DNA from: Mycoplasmatota bacterium
Lineage (GTDB): Bacteria; Bacillota_I; Bacilli_A; Izemoplasmatales; Izemoplasmataceae
DNA length: 6,964 bases
Direction of reading: 5' to 3'
NCBI GenBank assembly: GCA_030636545.1
Contig: DAOVWR010000063.1
Span: forward strand, 1 to 6,964
In this document: one piece after another, positions 1-5,248 of the stretch
Layout: each line of letters begins with the position of its first letter
Position numbering within the stretch: the first letter of the stretch is position 1
Notes under the pieces: model-generated
The model's database searches: none
Told to the model about the DNA's origin: nothing
The model's input: only the letters and a program-made list of their open reading frames with translations
Position numbers and translations under genes: made by a program

Positions 1-467
1 ACAACTTCAAGTGGAGTCATTTCAAGTAATACTTTACCAAGACCACGATAACCGTCTCTCGCAATGTATTCTTCTATATCGTCAGGGTTTATTAATCCAC
101 AATTTCGGTTTGCAATACGCGTTTGTTTTGCGTAAAATTTAATTTCATCAAACGCTTTAACTTCTTTGTTTTCAGTTAAGGCTTCGTCAAAAACAAGGTT
201 TTCAACAATACGTCCTTTATATAAATGTTCATTACAAATTTCTTTTATGTCTTTATTTTTAACTAAGGCATAAAATACTCCTTCCGGATAAACAATTACA
301 AAAGGTCCTTGTTCACACAGGCCAACACACCCTGTATTTACAAGTTTAATTTCGTGTCTTATTCCTAAGTTTCCTAAATGTTCTTCAAACTCTTCTCTAA
401 GTGATTTAGCACCACGAGCAATACAGTTTGATCCGCTACAAATTAGGACATGTGCTCTTTCTATCAT
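1..467 (-). CDS. hndC: NADH-binding NuoF/HndC-like subunit of [FeFe] hydrogenase, partial (N-terminus)
   Basis: This is the first 155 residues of a NuoF/HydB/HndC-type flavoprotein; the rest lies beyond coordinate 1. In this family the subunit binds NAD(P)H, FMN and Fe-S clusters and passes electrons between pyridine nucleotide and the hydrogenase in the cytoplasm. Visible is the N-terminal thioredoxin-like [2Fe-2S] domain: C10 and C15 in LICSGSNC, then C47 and C51 in NTGCVGLCEQGP. A linker leads into the NuoF signature RNCGLINPDDIEEYIARDGY (about residues 122-140), which begins the FMN/NADH domain. The ATG at 467 is preceded by AGGTGA, which overlaps the TAG stop of the ferredoxin gene just upstream, so the two are probably co-translated. 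No stop occurs in frame to the window edge. The hndC name follows the neighbour order; HydB would be an equally good name. Confidence 0.93.
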   Translation of the reverse strand, partial: MIERAHVLICSGSNCIARGAKSLREEFEEHLGNLGIRHEIKLVNTGCVGLCEQGPFVIVYPEGVFYALVKNKDIKEICNEHLYKGRIVENLVFDEALTENKEVKAFDEIKFYAKQTRIANRNCGLINPDDIEEYIARDGYRGLGKVLLEMTPLEV

Positions 468-477
468 CTGTCTTCAC

Positions 478-843
478 CTACAATCTATATTTACCAATTA
501 CATAATCTAGGACAACTTTGCCACCGATAATATGTTCATTGACAATTCTTTCTACACCTTCAACAGTTACTCTACAGTACGTTGTTCTATCTTCTCCTTG
601 TAATACTTCTACAATAGGTTCAATTGCGCATTCACCAATGCAACCAACTGGTGTAACAGTTATTTTATCTAAGTTGTATTCCGCAATTTTCTCAACAAAT
701 TTGTTCATTACAGGACGGGCACCAGCACTAATTCCGCAAGTAGCCATACCAACTAAAATTCTAGTTCCATCGTTTTTCCCACGCATCTGAACTTTATTTT
801 GAGCAGCATCACGAATTCTTTTTAAATCGTCTAATGATTTCAT
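478..843 (-). CDS. hndB: HndB-like thioredoxin-type [2Fe-2S] ferredoxin subunit of hydrogenase
   Basis: A 121-residue protein resembling HndB of NADP-reducing and electron-bifurcating [FeFe] hydrogenases, a small cytoplasmic subunit thought to carry a [2Fe-2S] cluster between the NuoE- and NuoF-type subunits. The start (MKSLDDLKRIRDAA) and the motifs ATCGISAGAR (C36) and VGCIGEC (C68, C72) are typical. Only one cysteine lies in the first half, where NuoE has two; C90 in TTYCRV is the only other cysteine and could complete a four-ligand set. The ATG overlaps the stop of the preceding ATPase gene as ATGA and has a strong AGGAGG Shine-Dalgarno. The stop is TAG, 10 nt before hndC. The family call is firm; the cluster ligands are inferred. 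Confidence 0.9.
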   Translation of the reverse strand: MKSLDDLKRIRDAAQNKVQMRGKNDGTRILVGMATCGISAGARPVMNKFVEKIAEYNLDKITVTPVGCIGECAIEPIVEVLQGEDRTTYCRVTVEGVERIVNEHIIGGKVVLDYVIGKYRL

Positions 844-1394
844 ATTGATTCCTCCTTATGAATATTAATAATTCCTTCTTTTATATTGTTCTTAATCCAC
901 ATGATTACATCGTAATTTGTGAATGGAATACCATCTAGAATTTTTCTTATTTCTTTAGTATCAAAGATATATATCTTATTGTTATAAATGTGTTTGTAAT
1001 ATATATCTATCATATTTTCATTTAGTATGAGAATGGTTAATGTATCTTCGATATCTCCTAGTGGAGCTCTATCAATATGATTGTATTGAAATATCGTTGA
1101 TACTTTAGTACCTTCGTTTATAGTAGATGTAATTTCCAAACTCCCATCAGTCATTTCAGCGGCCATTTTGAATAAAGAAATCCCTAAACCTACATTTCTA
1201 GTTGCTCTTGTTGTGAAAAATGGATCTGCAACTTCTGAAAGAGTTTTTTTATCCATTCCTGAACCATTATCAATAATATCTATTTTATAAATATTGTTGA
1301 TTGTGTCTTCAGTAATTATTATTTCAATTAAATCAGCATTTGCTTTAATTGAATTTTGACAAATATCTAAAATATGTAATGATAACTCATTCAT
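840..1394 (-). CDS. GHKL-type ATP-binding protein (histidine-kinase-like ATPase without DHp domain)
   Basis: A 184-residue protein made of the ATPase core of the histidine kinase/GHKL superfamily plus about 80 C-terminal residues I do not recognise. Motifs from the ATG at 1394: N box DICQNSIKANA (N14), G1 box DNGSGM (D42), F box DPFFTTR (57-63), G2 box NVGLGISLF (67-75). There is no sensor, membrane segment or phosphoacceptor His domain, so it cannot be a complete two-component kinase. Proteins beginning NELSLHILDI-QNS are commonly seen in [FeFe] hydrogenase operons, but their target is not known to me. A GTG at 1403 in the same frame would add MSQ, but it lies inside the AGGTGAG Shine-Dalgarno of the ATG at 1394 and has no ribosome site of its own. 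The gene overlaps the PHP gene by 8 nt and hndB by 4 nt (ATGA). Stop is TGA. Confidence 0.86.
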   Translation of the reverse strand: MNELSLHILDICQNSIKANADLIEIIITEDTINNIYKIDIIDNGSGMDKKTLSEVADPFFTTRATRNVGLGISLFKMAAEMTDGSLEITSTINEGTKVSTIFQYNHIDRAPLGDIEDTLTILILNENMIDIYYKHIYNNKIYIFDTKEIRKILDGIPFTNYDVIMWIKNNIKEGIINIHKEESI

Positions 1395-2094
1395 TTGACT
1401 CACCTAATAGATAATCAAAGAAACTTTTCAGGCTTTTATCTTTCAGTTCAAAAAAGTATTCTTTTTCAGACATCGATAATAATGTGTGAGCATCAGTATT
1501 ATATAAAATTCTATATTTTAATAATTCAGGATATTTTTTTAGATATTCATCTTTAACATATTGTGAAATCTCAATAGCATCAAATTCAAGATTATCTAAT
1601 TTTTGTGTATTTAATGCGCTTTTTGAGGATCTATCAATATGACATAAAACAATAGCACCATTTAGTTTTCTCACTTCATTTACTAAGTTTTTATAAGGTA
1701 TTTTAGTTGAAGTTAATGGTTTATTAAAAGTTTCAATTTCTTCATCATATATATTGGTGAGGACTTGATCGGTCTCTTTGAATATTCCCCACTCCCCATC
1801 AAGATTGTCTTCTAAGTATTTATCAAATAGAAGTGCATCATTAAACGACCTAAAGAAGCAAAGAACATCAAAATCTTCTTTTACAGTAACTTCTACGCCA
1901 GGAATAAAAATAAAATCATAAGAATCTTCCAAATCTTTTATTACTTTAAGCTGTTTAGTGGTATTGTGATCTGTTATTGCTAAAAAGTCGATACCTTTCA
2001 ACATTGCCATGTTTAAAATATTATTTGGTGTCATTAATTCATCTGCACAAGGAGATAATACCGAATGCATATGAAGGTCATAATAGAATTTAAT
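1387..2094 (-). CDS. PHP-domain metal-dependent phosphoesterase, probable ATT start
   Basis: A 235-residue PHP-domain protein if begun at the ATT at 2094. PHP proteins use a trinuclear metal site to hydrolyse phosphoesters; the substrate here is unknown. Motifs in this numbering: HxH in DLHMHS (H8, H10), AITDHN (D42, H43), PGVEVT (E68), LCHIDR (H152) and NTDAH (D201, H203). The first ATG, at 2070, encodes M9 and would remove H8, the first metal ligand, along with the normal family start KFYYDLH. The only codons between the upstream stop (TAA, 2100-2098) and M9 that could serve are ACA, ATT and following non-start codons; ATT sits where related proteins have Met before KFYYDLH. It is preceded by GTGGTG with a 6-nt spacer and overlaps the TAA of the preceding gene (ATTAA). 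One expected metal His looks replaced by Asp in EDFDVLCFF. The gene is translated as part of the hydrogenase operon. Confidence 0.87.
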   Translation of the reverse strand: MKFYYDLHMHSVLSPCADELMTPNNILNMAMLKGIDFLAITDHNTTKQLKVIKDLEDSYDFIFIPGVEVTVKEDFDVLCFFRSFNDALLFDKYLEDNLDGEWGIFKETDQVLTNIYDEEIETFNKPLTSTKIPYKNLVNEVRKLNGAIVLCHIDRSSKSALNTQKLDNLEFDAIEISQYVKDEYLKKYPELLKYRILYNTDAHTLLSMSEKEYFFELKDKSLKSFFDYLLGESNE

Positions 2095-2428
2095 TGTTTA
2101 CACCACTTTGATATAAAGAAATAACGGTTTCTGAAGTCGATAGTTTTGTTCTTATAAGGGGGATATCGAGATCGTTTGCTTTGCTAATTATTGATTCATT
2201 TACTTGGATATTGTGAGAAAAAATAACACAACTTAAATCCAGTAAACTTGCAACCCCTAGAACATTGATGTTATTTAAAACCGTTATCAAAATATTTTTT
2301 TCATTTGCAAATCCCATAACATGACTTAATAGATCACAGGAAAAAATACCGTTCACTTCATTTTCAATTCCCAAGTTATCAGAAATAAGTTGGAAATGTT
2401 CTGATTCTAATATGTTTTTAACTTTCAT
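2090..2428 (-). CDS. DRTGG-domain protein 2 (hydrogenase operon)
   Basis: A 112-residue stand-alone DRTGG-type domain. This small alpha/beta domain is also found between CBS domains and in some phosphotransacetylases, and is presumed to bind a ligand; no catalytic role is established. Family features are the MKVKNILES start, the core CDLLSHVMGFANEKNILITVLNN (two parts, about residues 31-53), the LLDLSCVIF strand and the late IPLIRTKLSTSETV segment. The ATG at 2428 is preferred. A GTG at 2437 would add three residues but has only A/T-rich sequence before it, whereas AAGTGA precedes the ATG and MKVK is the usual family start. The gene overlaps the ATPase gene by 11 nt and the PHP gene by 5 nt. 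It differs strongly from DRTGG protein 1, so the two are unlikely to be redundant. Confidence 0.82.
   Translation of the reverse strand: MKVKNILESEHFQLISDNLGIENEVNGIFSCDLLSHVMGFANEKNILITVLNNINVLGVASLLDLSCVIFSHNIQVNESIISKANDLDIPLIRTKLSTSETVISLYQSGVNN
2095..2110 (-). promoter_or_regulatory. Ribosome binding site deciding the ATT start of the PHP gene
   Basis: Reading the minus strand, AAAGTGGTG ends at 2101, followed by six bases and then ATT at 2094. GGTG matches part of the anti-Shine-Dalgarno. It lies inside the end of the DRTGG gene, so initiation is probably coupled to termination there. It supports the ATT rather than the internal ATG at 2070, but it is not a strong site. Confidence 0.55.
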
Positions 2429-2855
2429 AATTTTCACTTTTAATATAAAACTTCAAATATAGTCTAGTTCCCTCTTTGGATGAAGTTAGAAGCATTTCAT
2501 CAGATACAGCTTTAATATTAGGTAATCCCATACCTGCACCAAATCCGTTTTCAATAGCAAGAGAGCTTGCAGTTGAGAATCCAGCTGTCATAGCTTCATC
2601 AATGCTATCAATACCAGGGCCAGTATCTTTGAAGATTATTTCAATGTACTCATCGGTAATATCTAAAGACACATTGCCACCATAAGAATGAATAACAACA
2701 TTGATCTCTGCTTCATATAAACCGATTGTAACTTTTTTAACAAACTCACGAGTTAAGCCTCTTCTTTTTAATTCTCTTTTTGTTAGACTAGCGATAGTAC
2801 CAGCGTTACTAATATCATGTTTTTCAATATTATAAACCTTGGAATAAGTTTCCAA
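2418..2855 (-). CDS. RsbW-like ATP-binding protein (anti-sigma/Ser-Thr kinase family), TTG start
   Basis: A 145-residue single-domain GHKL ATPase of the RsbW/SpoIIAB type. In known members these proteins bind sigma factors or phosphorylate STAS-domain antagonists on Ser. Motifs: N box EAEINVVIHSYGG (E48, N52), G1 box DTGPGI (77-82), G2 box GFGAGMGL (104-111). No sigma factor or STAS protein is seen in the window, so its partner may be a DRTGG protein or lie elsewhere; this is inference. The start is TTG at 2855, with GAGGAG seven bases upstream inside the end of the DRTGG 1 gene. The TAA of that gene is one base from the TTG. No ATG lies in the first part of the domain, so TTG is well supported. 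Confidence 0.85.
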   Translation of the reverse strand: METYSKVYNIEKHDISNAGTIASLTKRELKRRGLTREFVKKVTIGLYEAEINVVIHSYGGNVSLDITDEYIEIIFKDTGPGIDSIDEAMTAGFSTASSLAIENGFGAGMGLPNIKAVSDEMLLTSSKEGTRLYLKFYIKSENYES

Positions 2856-2856
2856 G

Positions 2857-3243
2857 TTATTGCTCCTCTAGAACTGATTCGTAACTTTTGATACCATTAA
2901 CGAAAAGCAATCCACTAGTTTTGTACATTGTAAGGCTTGTACCAATGAGTGTTATTCCAATTTCATCAGCTAAATCAATTACTGATTGAGTAGGAGTTTT
3001 ACCTCTCACAAAAATAATTGTTTCTAAATCTAATATCTCAGCTGTTCTTAATGCTTGATTTGTTACTAGACCTGTTACTAATGCACCGTGGGCACCAATA
3101 TAACTAGGCATTTGTTTAAGTAACATCAAAGCATCGCTCATTAAATCACATACAAAAGCATAATTGATTTCTTTGACACACATAGGGCATTCTAAGTTGT
3201 ATTGTTTAGCGTTTAACAGAGTTAATACATTGTTAAGTTCCAT
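2857..3243 (-). CDS. DRTGG-domain protein 1 (hydrogenase operon)
   Basis: A 128-residue stand-alone DRTGG-like domain of the type that follows NuoE-like genes in hydrogenase operons. Family features are the CDLMSDALMLLK segment (about 32-43), LVTGLVTNQALRTAEILDL, the IIFVRGKTPT strand and loop, and GITLIGTSLTMYKTSGLLF near the end. It carries C19, C22 (CPMC) and C32, which could bind metal or act as a thiol switch, though nothing proves this. It has no membrane segment and no DNA-binding motif, although databases sometimes label such proteins as transcription regulators. The ATG overlaps the TAA of the hndA-like gene by one base (TAATG) and has GAGGGG upstream. It is followed after one base by the TTG-started ATPase gene. 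Confidence 0.83.
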   Translation of the reverse strand: MELNNVLTLLNAKQYNLECPMCVKEINYAFVCDLMSDALMLLKQMPSYIGAHGALVTGLVTNQALRTAEILDLETIIFVRGKTPTQSVIDLADEIGITLIGTSLTMYKTSGLLFVNGIKSYESVLEEQ

Positions 3244-3728
3244 TATTTTCCCCTCGCATTCTTTATTATTCTTTTAGCTTTTGTGACATCAACCTCTCCA
3301 TAAACTTCTTCATCAAAGCTCATAACAGGAGCCATACCACAAGTTCCGATACATCTAATTGCTTCAAGTGTAAAATAACCATCTTTTGTTGTTTCACCTA
3401 CGTTAATTCCCAATTCATTTTTAACTGCATCTAGGATTATTTGTGATCCTCTAACGTAACAAGGAGTTCCTAAACAAACTCCGAGAACATGTTTCCCTTT
3501 TGGATAAAGACTAAAACTAGAATAAAAAGTAACAATTCCATTTATTTCTGCAATTGAAACATCAGTATATTCTGAAATTAATTTTTGAACGGGTATTGGA
3601 ATACATTTAAATATTCTTTGTGCCGAATGAAGAATAGGCAGAAGCGGTCCAGGACTTTTTAAATGAATTTTTATCTCTTTTAGTAGTTCCTCGCGATTTT
3701 CATCTGTTATCTCAAATTTTTTGCCCAT
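3243..3728 (-). CDS. hndA: NuoE/HndA-like [2Fe-2S] subunit of NAD(P)-linked [FeFe] hydrogenase
   Basis: A full-length 161-residue NuoE-family protein (24-kDa subunit fold). In hydrogenases of the Hnd/HydABC type this subunit holds one [2Fe-2S] cluster and works beside the NuoF-type diaphorase in the cytoplasm. The N-terminal helical part contains LPILHSAQRIF and the signature INGIVTFYSSFSLYPKGKH. The C-terminal thioredoxin-like domain has all four ligands: C85 and C90 (GVCLGTPC), then C126 and C130 (IRCIGTCGMAP). It is the first gene of the minus-strand operon, with AGGAG seven bases before the ATG at 3728 and a promoter about 35-70 bases upstream. Its separation from hndB and hndC by five regulatory-type genes is the striking feature. 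HydC is an alternative name used for bifurcating enzymes. Confidence 0.93.
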   Translation of the reverse strand: MGKKFEITDENREELLKEIKIHLKSPGPLLPILHSAQRIFKCIPIPVQKLISEYTDVSIAEINGIVTFYSSFSLYPKGKHVLGVCLGTPCYVRGSQIILDAVKNELGINVGETTKDGYFTLEAIRCIGTCGMAPVMSFDEEVYGEVDVTKAKRIIKNARGK

Positions 3729-3765
3729 AGTTTTCTCCTAACTGTAATAATATTTTAGATTTCAA

Positions 3766-3784
3766 ACAATTATAACATAATTGT
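3766..3784. promoter_or_regulatory. Perfect dyad over the -10 of the hydrogenase promoter, possible operator
   Basis: The sequence ACAATTATAACATAATTGT has two perfect 8-base arms around a 3-base centre. It covers the whole -10 element of the hydrogenase operon promoter, so a dimeric repressor bound here would block RNA polymerase. It is not a Rex site, since the TTGT and ACAA ends are in the opposite order. As it is A/T-rich, chance cannot be excluded. Confidence 0.4.
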
Positions 3785-3797
3785 GTAAAATTATAAA
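3769..3797 (-). promoter_or_regulatory. Promoter of the hydrogenase operon (extended -10)
   Basis: On the minus strand, TATAAT at 3774-3769 is preceded by TGT (extended -10) and, after a 17-base spacer, by the -35-like TTTATA at 3797-3792 (4 of 6 matches). The predicted start is near 3762, leaving a leader of about 34 nt before the hndA-like ATG. A/T-rich surroundings reduce the weight of the -35, but the perfect extended -10 is convincing. Confidence 0.65.
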
Positions 3798-3890
3798 GTT
3801 TTTTCAAAGTATTTTTTGGATATTACAAATAAAGGTTTTTCCTTTTAGTAAGCCGTTTAAGTAATGAAAATATATTTTATTAAAAAACAT

Positions 3891-3919
3891 TTGTATACAT
3901 CAAAATAATAATTTATAAT
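3891..3919 (+). promoter_or_regulatory. Candidate promoter for tdk-tadA
   Basis: TTGTAT (3891-3896) and a perfect TATAAT (3914-3919) are separated by 17 bases. Transcription would start near 3926, giving a leader of about 97 nt. A second possibility nearer the gene is TTGTTT (3966-3971) with TATTAT (3989-3994), also at 17 bases. The very A/T-rich context makes either only a candidate. Confidence 0.4.
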
Positions 3920-4022
3920 ATAAAATAATATTGTCACAAATATTCTCTAATTTTTTAAAAATTTATTGTTTTTTATGTGTGTTTATTGTATTATTATATT
4001 AGTTTAATAAAGGGGTGGAATT

Positions 4023-4643
4023 ATGTATTTAAATCAAAAAGATGGTTGGATTGAAGTAATTACTGGGCCAATGTTTGCTGGTAAGACTGAGGAGTTATTA
4101 AGAAGAGTAAAACGCCTTGAGTATGCCAAGAAACACATAGTGGTTTTCAAGCCTCTTATGGACGATCGCTTTTCTGAAAGCGAAGTAGTGTCACACAATA
4201 ATAATAGAACTAGGTCTGTTAATATCTCTTTAGCAAGACAAGTCTTTGATTATATAGATGATATGACTGATGTTGTAGCAATTGATGAGGTTCAGTTCTT
4301 AGATTCTGAAGCTGTTGAAATTATTGAATTTTTAGCAAGTAGAGGAATTAGGGTTGTTGTTAGTGGACTGGATAAGGATTTTAGAGGTGAACCGTTTAGC
4401 TTTATGCCTAAACTACTTTCATTGGCAGAATATGTTACTAAATTAACGGCAATTTGTGTAAAATGTGGCCGTCCTGCAACGAGAACACAGAGAATTGTTA
4501 ATGGAAAACCAGCAAGATATGTTGATCCAATTGTACTAATAGGAGCAGAAGAATCATATGAAGCTAGATGCAGAACATGTCACAAAGTATATCGAAAACC
4601 TAATCCATATAAAGGTAGAATTCAAAAACATAATGAATCATAG
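4023..4643 (+). CDS. tdk: Thymidine kinase (type II)
   Basis: A 206-residue cytoplasmic thymidine kinase that phosphorylates thymidine to dTMP with ATP in the pyrimidine salvage pathway. The Walker A loop is GPMFAGKT (15-22), the Walker B/catalytic segment DEVQF (88-92, with E89 as the expected catalytic base), and the family loop GLDKDFRGEPF is at 115-125. The lasso-domain zinc site is complete: C145 and C148 (ICVKC), C183 and C186 (CRTC). Length is normal for bacterial type II enzymes. The ATG has GGGGTGG four bases upstream. Its last 11 bases overlap the start of tadA. No oddities were seen. Confidence 0.97.
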   Translation: MYLNQKDGWIEVITGPMFAGKTEELLRRVKRLEYAKKHIVVFKPLMDDRFSESEVVSHNNNRTRSVNISLARQVFDYIDDMTDVVAIDEVQFLDSEAVEIIEFLASRGIRVVVSGLDKDFRGEPFSFMPKLLSLAEYVTKLTAICVKCGRPATRTQRIVNGKPARYVDPIVLIGAEESYEARCRTCHKVYRKPNPYKGRIQKHNES

Positions 4644-5082
4644 TAAATATATGAAAATGGCTTTAAAACAGGCTAAAAAGGGTTTTAAAAAAGGGGAGGT
4701 TCCAATTGGAGCTGTTATTGTAAGAGATGGGAAAATCATTTCAAAAGCTTACAATTTACGTGAAAAATCGAACCTTGCAACCGGGCATGCCGAAATTATT
4801 GCAATTGAAAGAGCAAACAAAGCAATAAAAAGTTGGAGACTTGACAGTTGTACATTATATGTTACAATCGAACCGTGTCCAATGTGTGCAGGTGCAATTA
4901 TTCAATCAAGAATTAAAAATGTAGTTTATGGAGCAAAAGATATAAAATCAGGAGCACATGAAAGTATTACAAATTTGTTTGATCTTCCTTTCAACCACAA
5001 AGTAAAAATTGAGAGTGGAATATTGGAAGAAGAGTGTGGAGAAATTGTAACAGAATTTTTTAGAAAAATGAGAAAAAAATAA
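4633..5082 (+). CDS. tadA: tRNA-specific adenosine deaminase
   Basis: A 149-residue zinc-dependent deaminase that converts A34 to inosine in tRNA-Arg(ACG), allowing it to read several codons. The zinc and catalytic motifs are GHAEIIAIE (H52, E54) and EPCPMCAGAI (C82, C85), with the expected GEVPIGAVIV near the start and the DIKSGAHES loop at 103-111. The frame stays open upstream to an ATG at 4558, but those 25 extra residues would lie wholly inside tdk and are absent from the family. The ATG at 4633 gives the usual MNHSKYMKMALKQAKKG beginning. It has no close Shine-Dalgarno, so translation probably depends on coupling with tdk, which ends at 4643. It is followed directly by the SRP RNA gene, as in several Firmicutes. 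Confidence 0.95.
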   Translation: MNHSKYMKMALKQAKKGFKKGEVPIGAVIVRDGKIISKAYNLREKSNLATGHAEIIAIERANKAIKSWRLDSCTLYVTIEPCPMCAGAIIQSRIKNVVYGAKDIKSGAHESITNLFDLPFNHKVKIESGILEEECGEIVTEFFRKMRKK

Positions 5083-5093
5083 ATTGATGATTT

Positions 5094-5213
5094 GATATCT
5101 CTTATCAATCATCCTCATTCAATAGCTGGTAGCGAATTAGGTCAGGTCGGGAACGAAGCAGCCTTAAGTTTTCTATCTATGTGAGTGGGGATGCTTGATG
5201 AGAGATGTTTTTT
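5094..5213 (+). ncRNA. ffs: Signal recognition particle RNA, short bacterial (4.5S-like) type
   Basis: The conserved Ffh-binding core is plain: GGTCAGGTC at 5140-5148, a GGAA tetraloop at 5150-5153, then GAAGCAGCC at 5155-5163. The outer strands 5095-5121 and 5182-5208 pair over about 27 positions, several as G-U, with one U-C mismatch (5109/5194). An inner helix is suggested by ATAG (5122-5125) with CTAT (5177-5180). A T-run at 5208-5213 follows. At roughly 115 nt it lacks the Alu domain found in the long Bacillus-type RNA. The base pair next to the tetraloop is G-C (5149/5154) where most bacteria have C-G. No separate promoter is clear, so the RNA may be processed from the tdk-tadA transcript. 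In Bacillus subtilis the gene lies between tadA and dnaX; here arsR follows instead. Confidence 0.92.
5183..5213 (+). terminator. Intrinsic terminator formed by the SRP RNA terminal helix and T-run
   Basis: The 3' strand of the long SRP terminal helix (5182-5207) ends directly at six T residues (5208-5213). The helix can pair with 5095-5120, so one structure serves as both RNA end and terminator. It insulates the arsR cassette, whose promoter starts only a few bases on. Confidence 0.7.
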
Positions 5214-5219
5214 ATTACC

Positions 5220-5248
5220 TTGTTATACTTATTACTCTGTGGTAATAT
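5220..5248 (+). promoter_or_regulatory. Probable promoter of the arsR cassette
   Basis: TTGTTA (5220-5225) and TAATAT (5243-5248) are 17 bases apart, and TGG directly before the -10 makes it an extended -10. Transcription would start near 5255, in the middle of the tandem dyads. This fits control by the repressor encoded by the first gene. Each hexamer matches the consensus in only 4 of 6 positions. Confidence 0.5.

Larger units (their letters stand above)
3729..4022. other. Divergent intergenic region, non-coding
   Basis: This A/T-rich stretch lies between the oppositely oriented hydrogenase operon and tdk. I see no plausible gene in it. It holds the hydrogenase promoter and dyad at its left end, a candidate tdk promoter near 3891-3919, and the tdk ribosome site (GGGGTGG, 4012-4018). 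A short AAAGG-TTTTT-CCTTT hairpin at 3831-3845 is too weak to name. Confidence 0.6.

Noticed and set aside
518..790. Open frame on the plus strand across the HndB-like gene
   Set aside because: Lies wholly opposite a well-supported ferredoxin gene, has no family-like sequence and no ribosome site; a shadow frame.
1395..1403. GTG start at 1403 for the GHKL ATPase
   Set aside because: The GTG is part of the AGGTGAG ribosome site for the ATG at 1394.
2476..2685. Plus-strand open frame inside the RsbW-like ATPase gene
   Set aside because: Antisense to clear N, G1 and G2 box coding; no independent support.
3828..3850. AAAGG-TTTTT-CCTTT hairpin as a terminator or small RNA
   Set aside because: Only five pairs, three of them A-T, and it lies between divergent genes where no terminator is expected.
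3931..3939. TTGTCACAA as a Rex site or -35 element
   Set aside because: Arms are only four bases, without the longer Rex consensus, and the matching -10 is poor.
4558..4632. 25-residue N-terminal extension of TadA
   Set aside because: Falls entirely within tdk zinc-site coding, is not part of the TadA family, and the ATG at 4633 gives the normal beginning.
4926..5108. Minus-strand open frames opposite tadA, the permease (5716-5910) and the thioredoxin-like gene (6514-6816)
   Set aside because: All run opposite genes with intact catalytic or family motifs and show no motif of their own.
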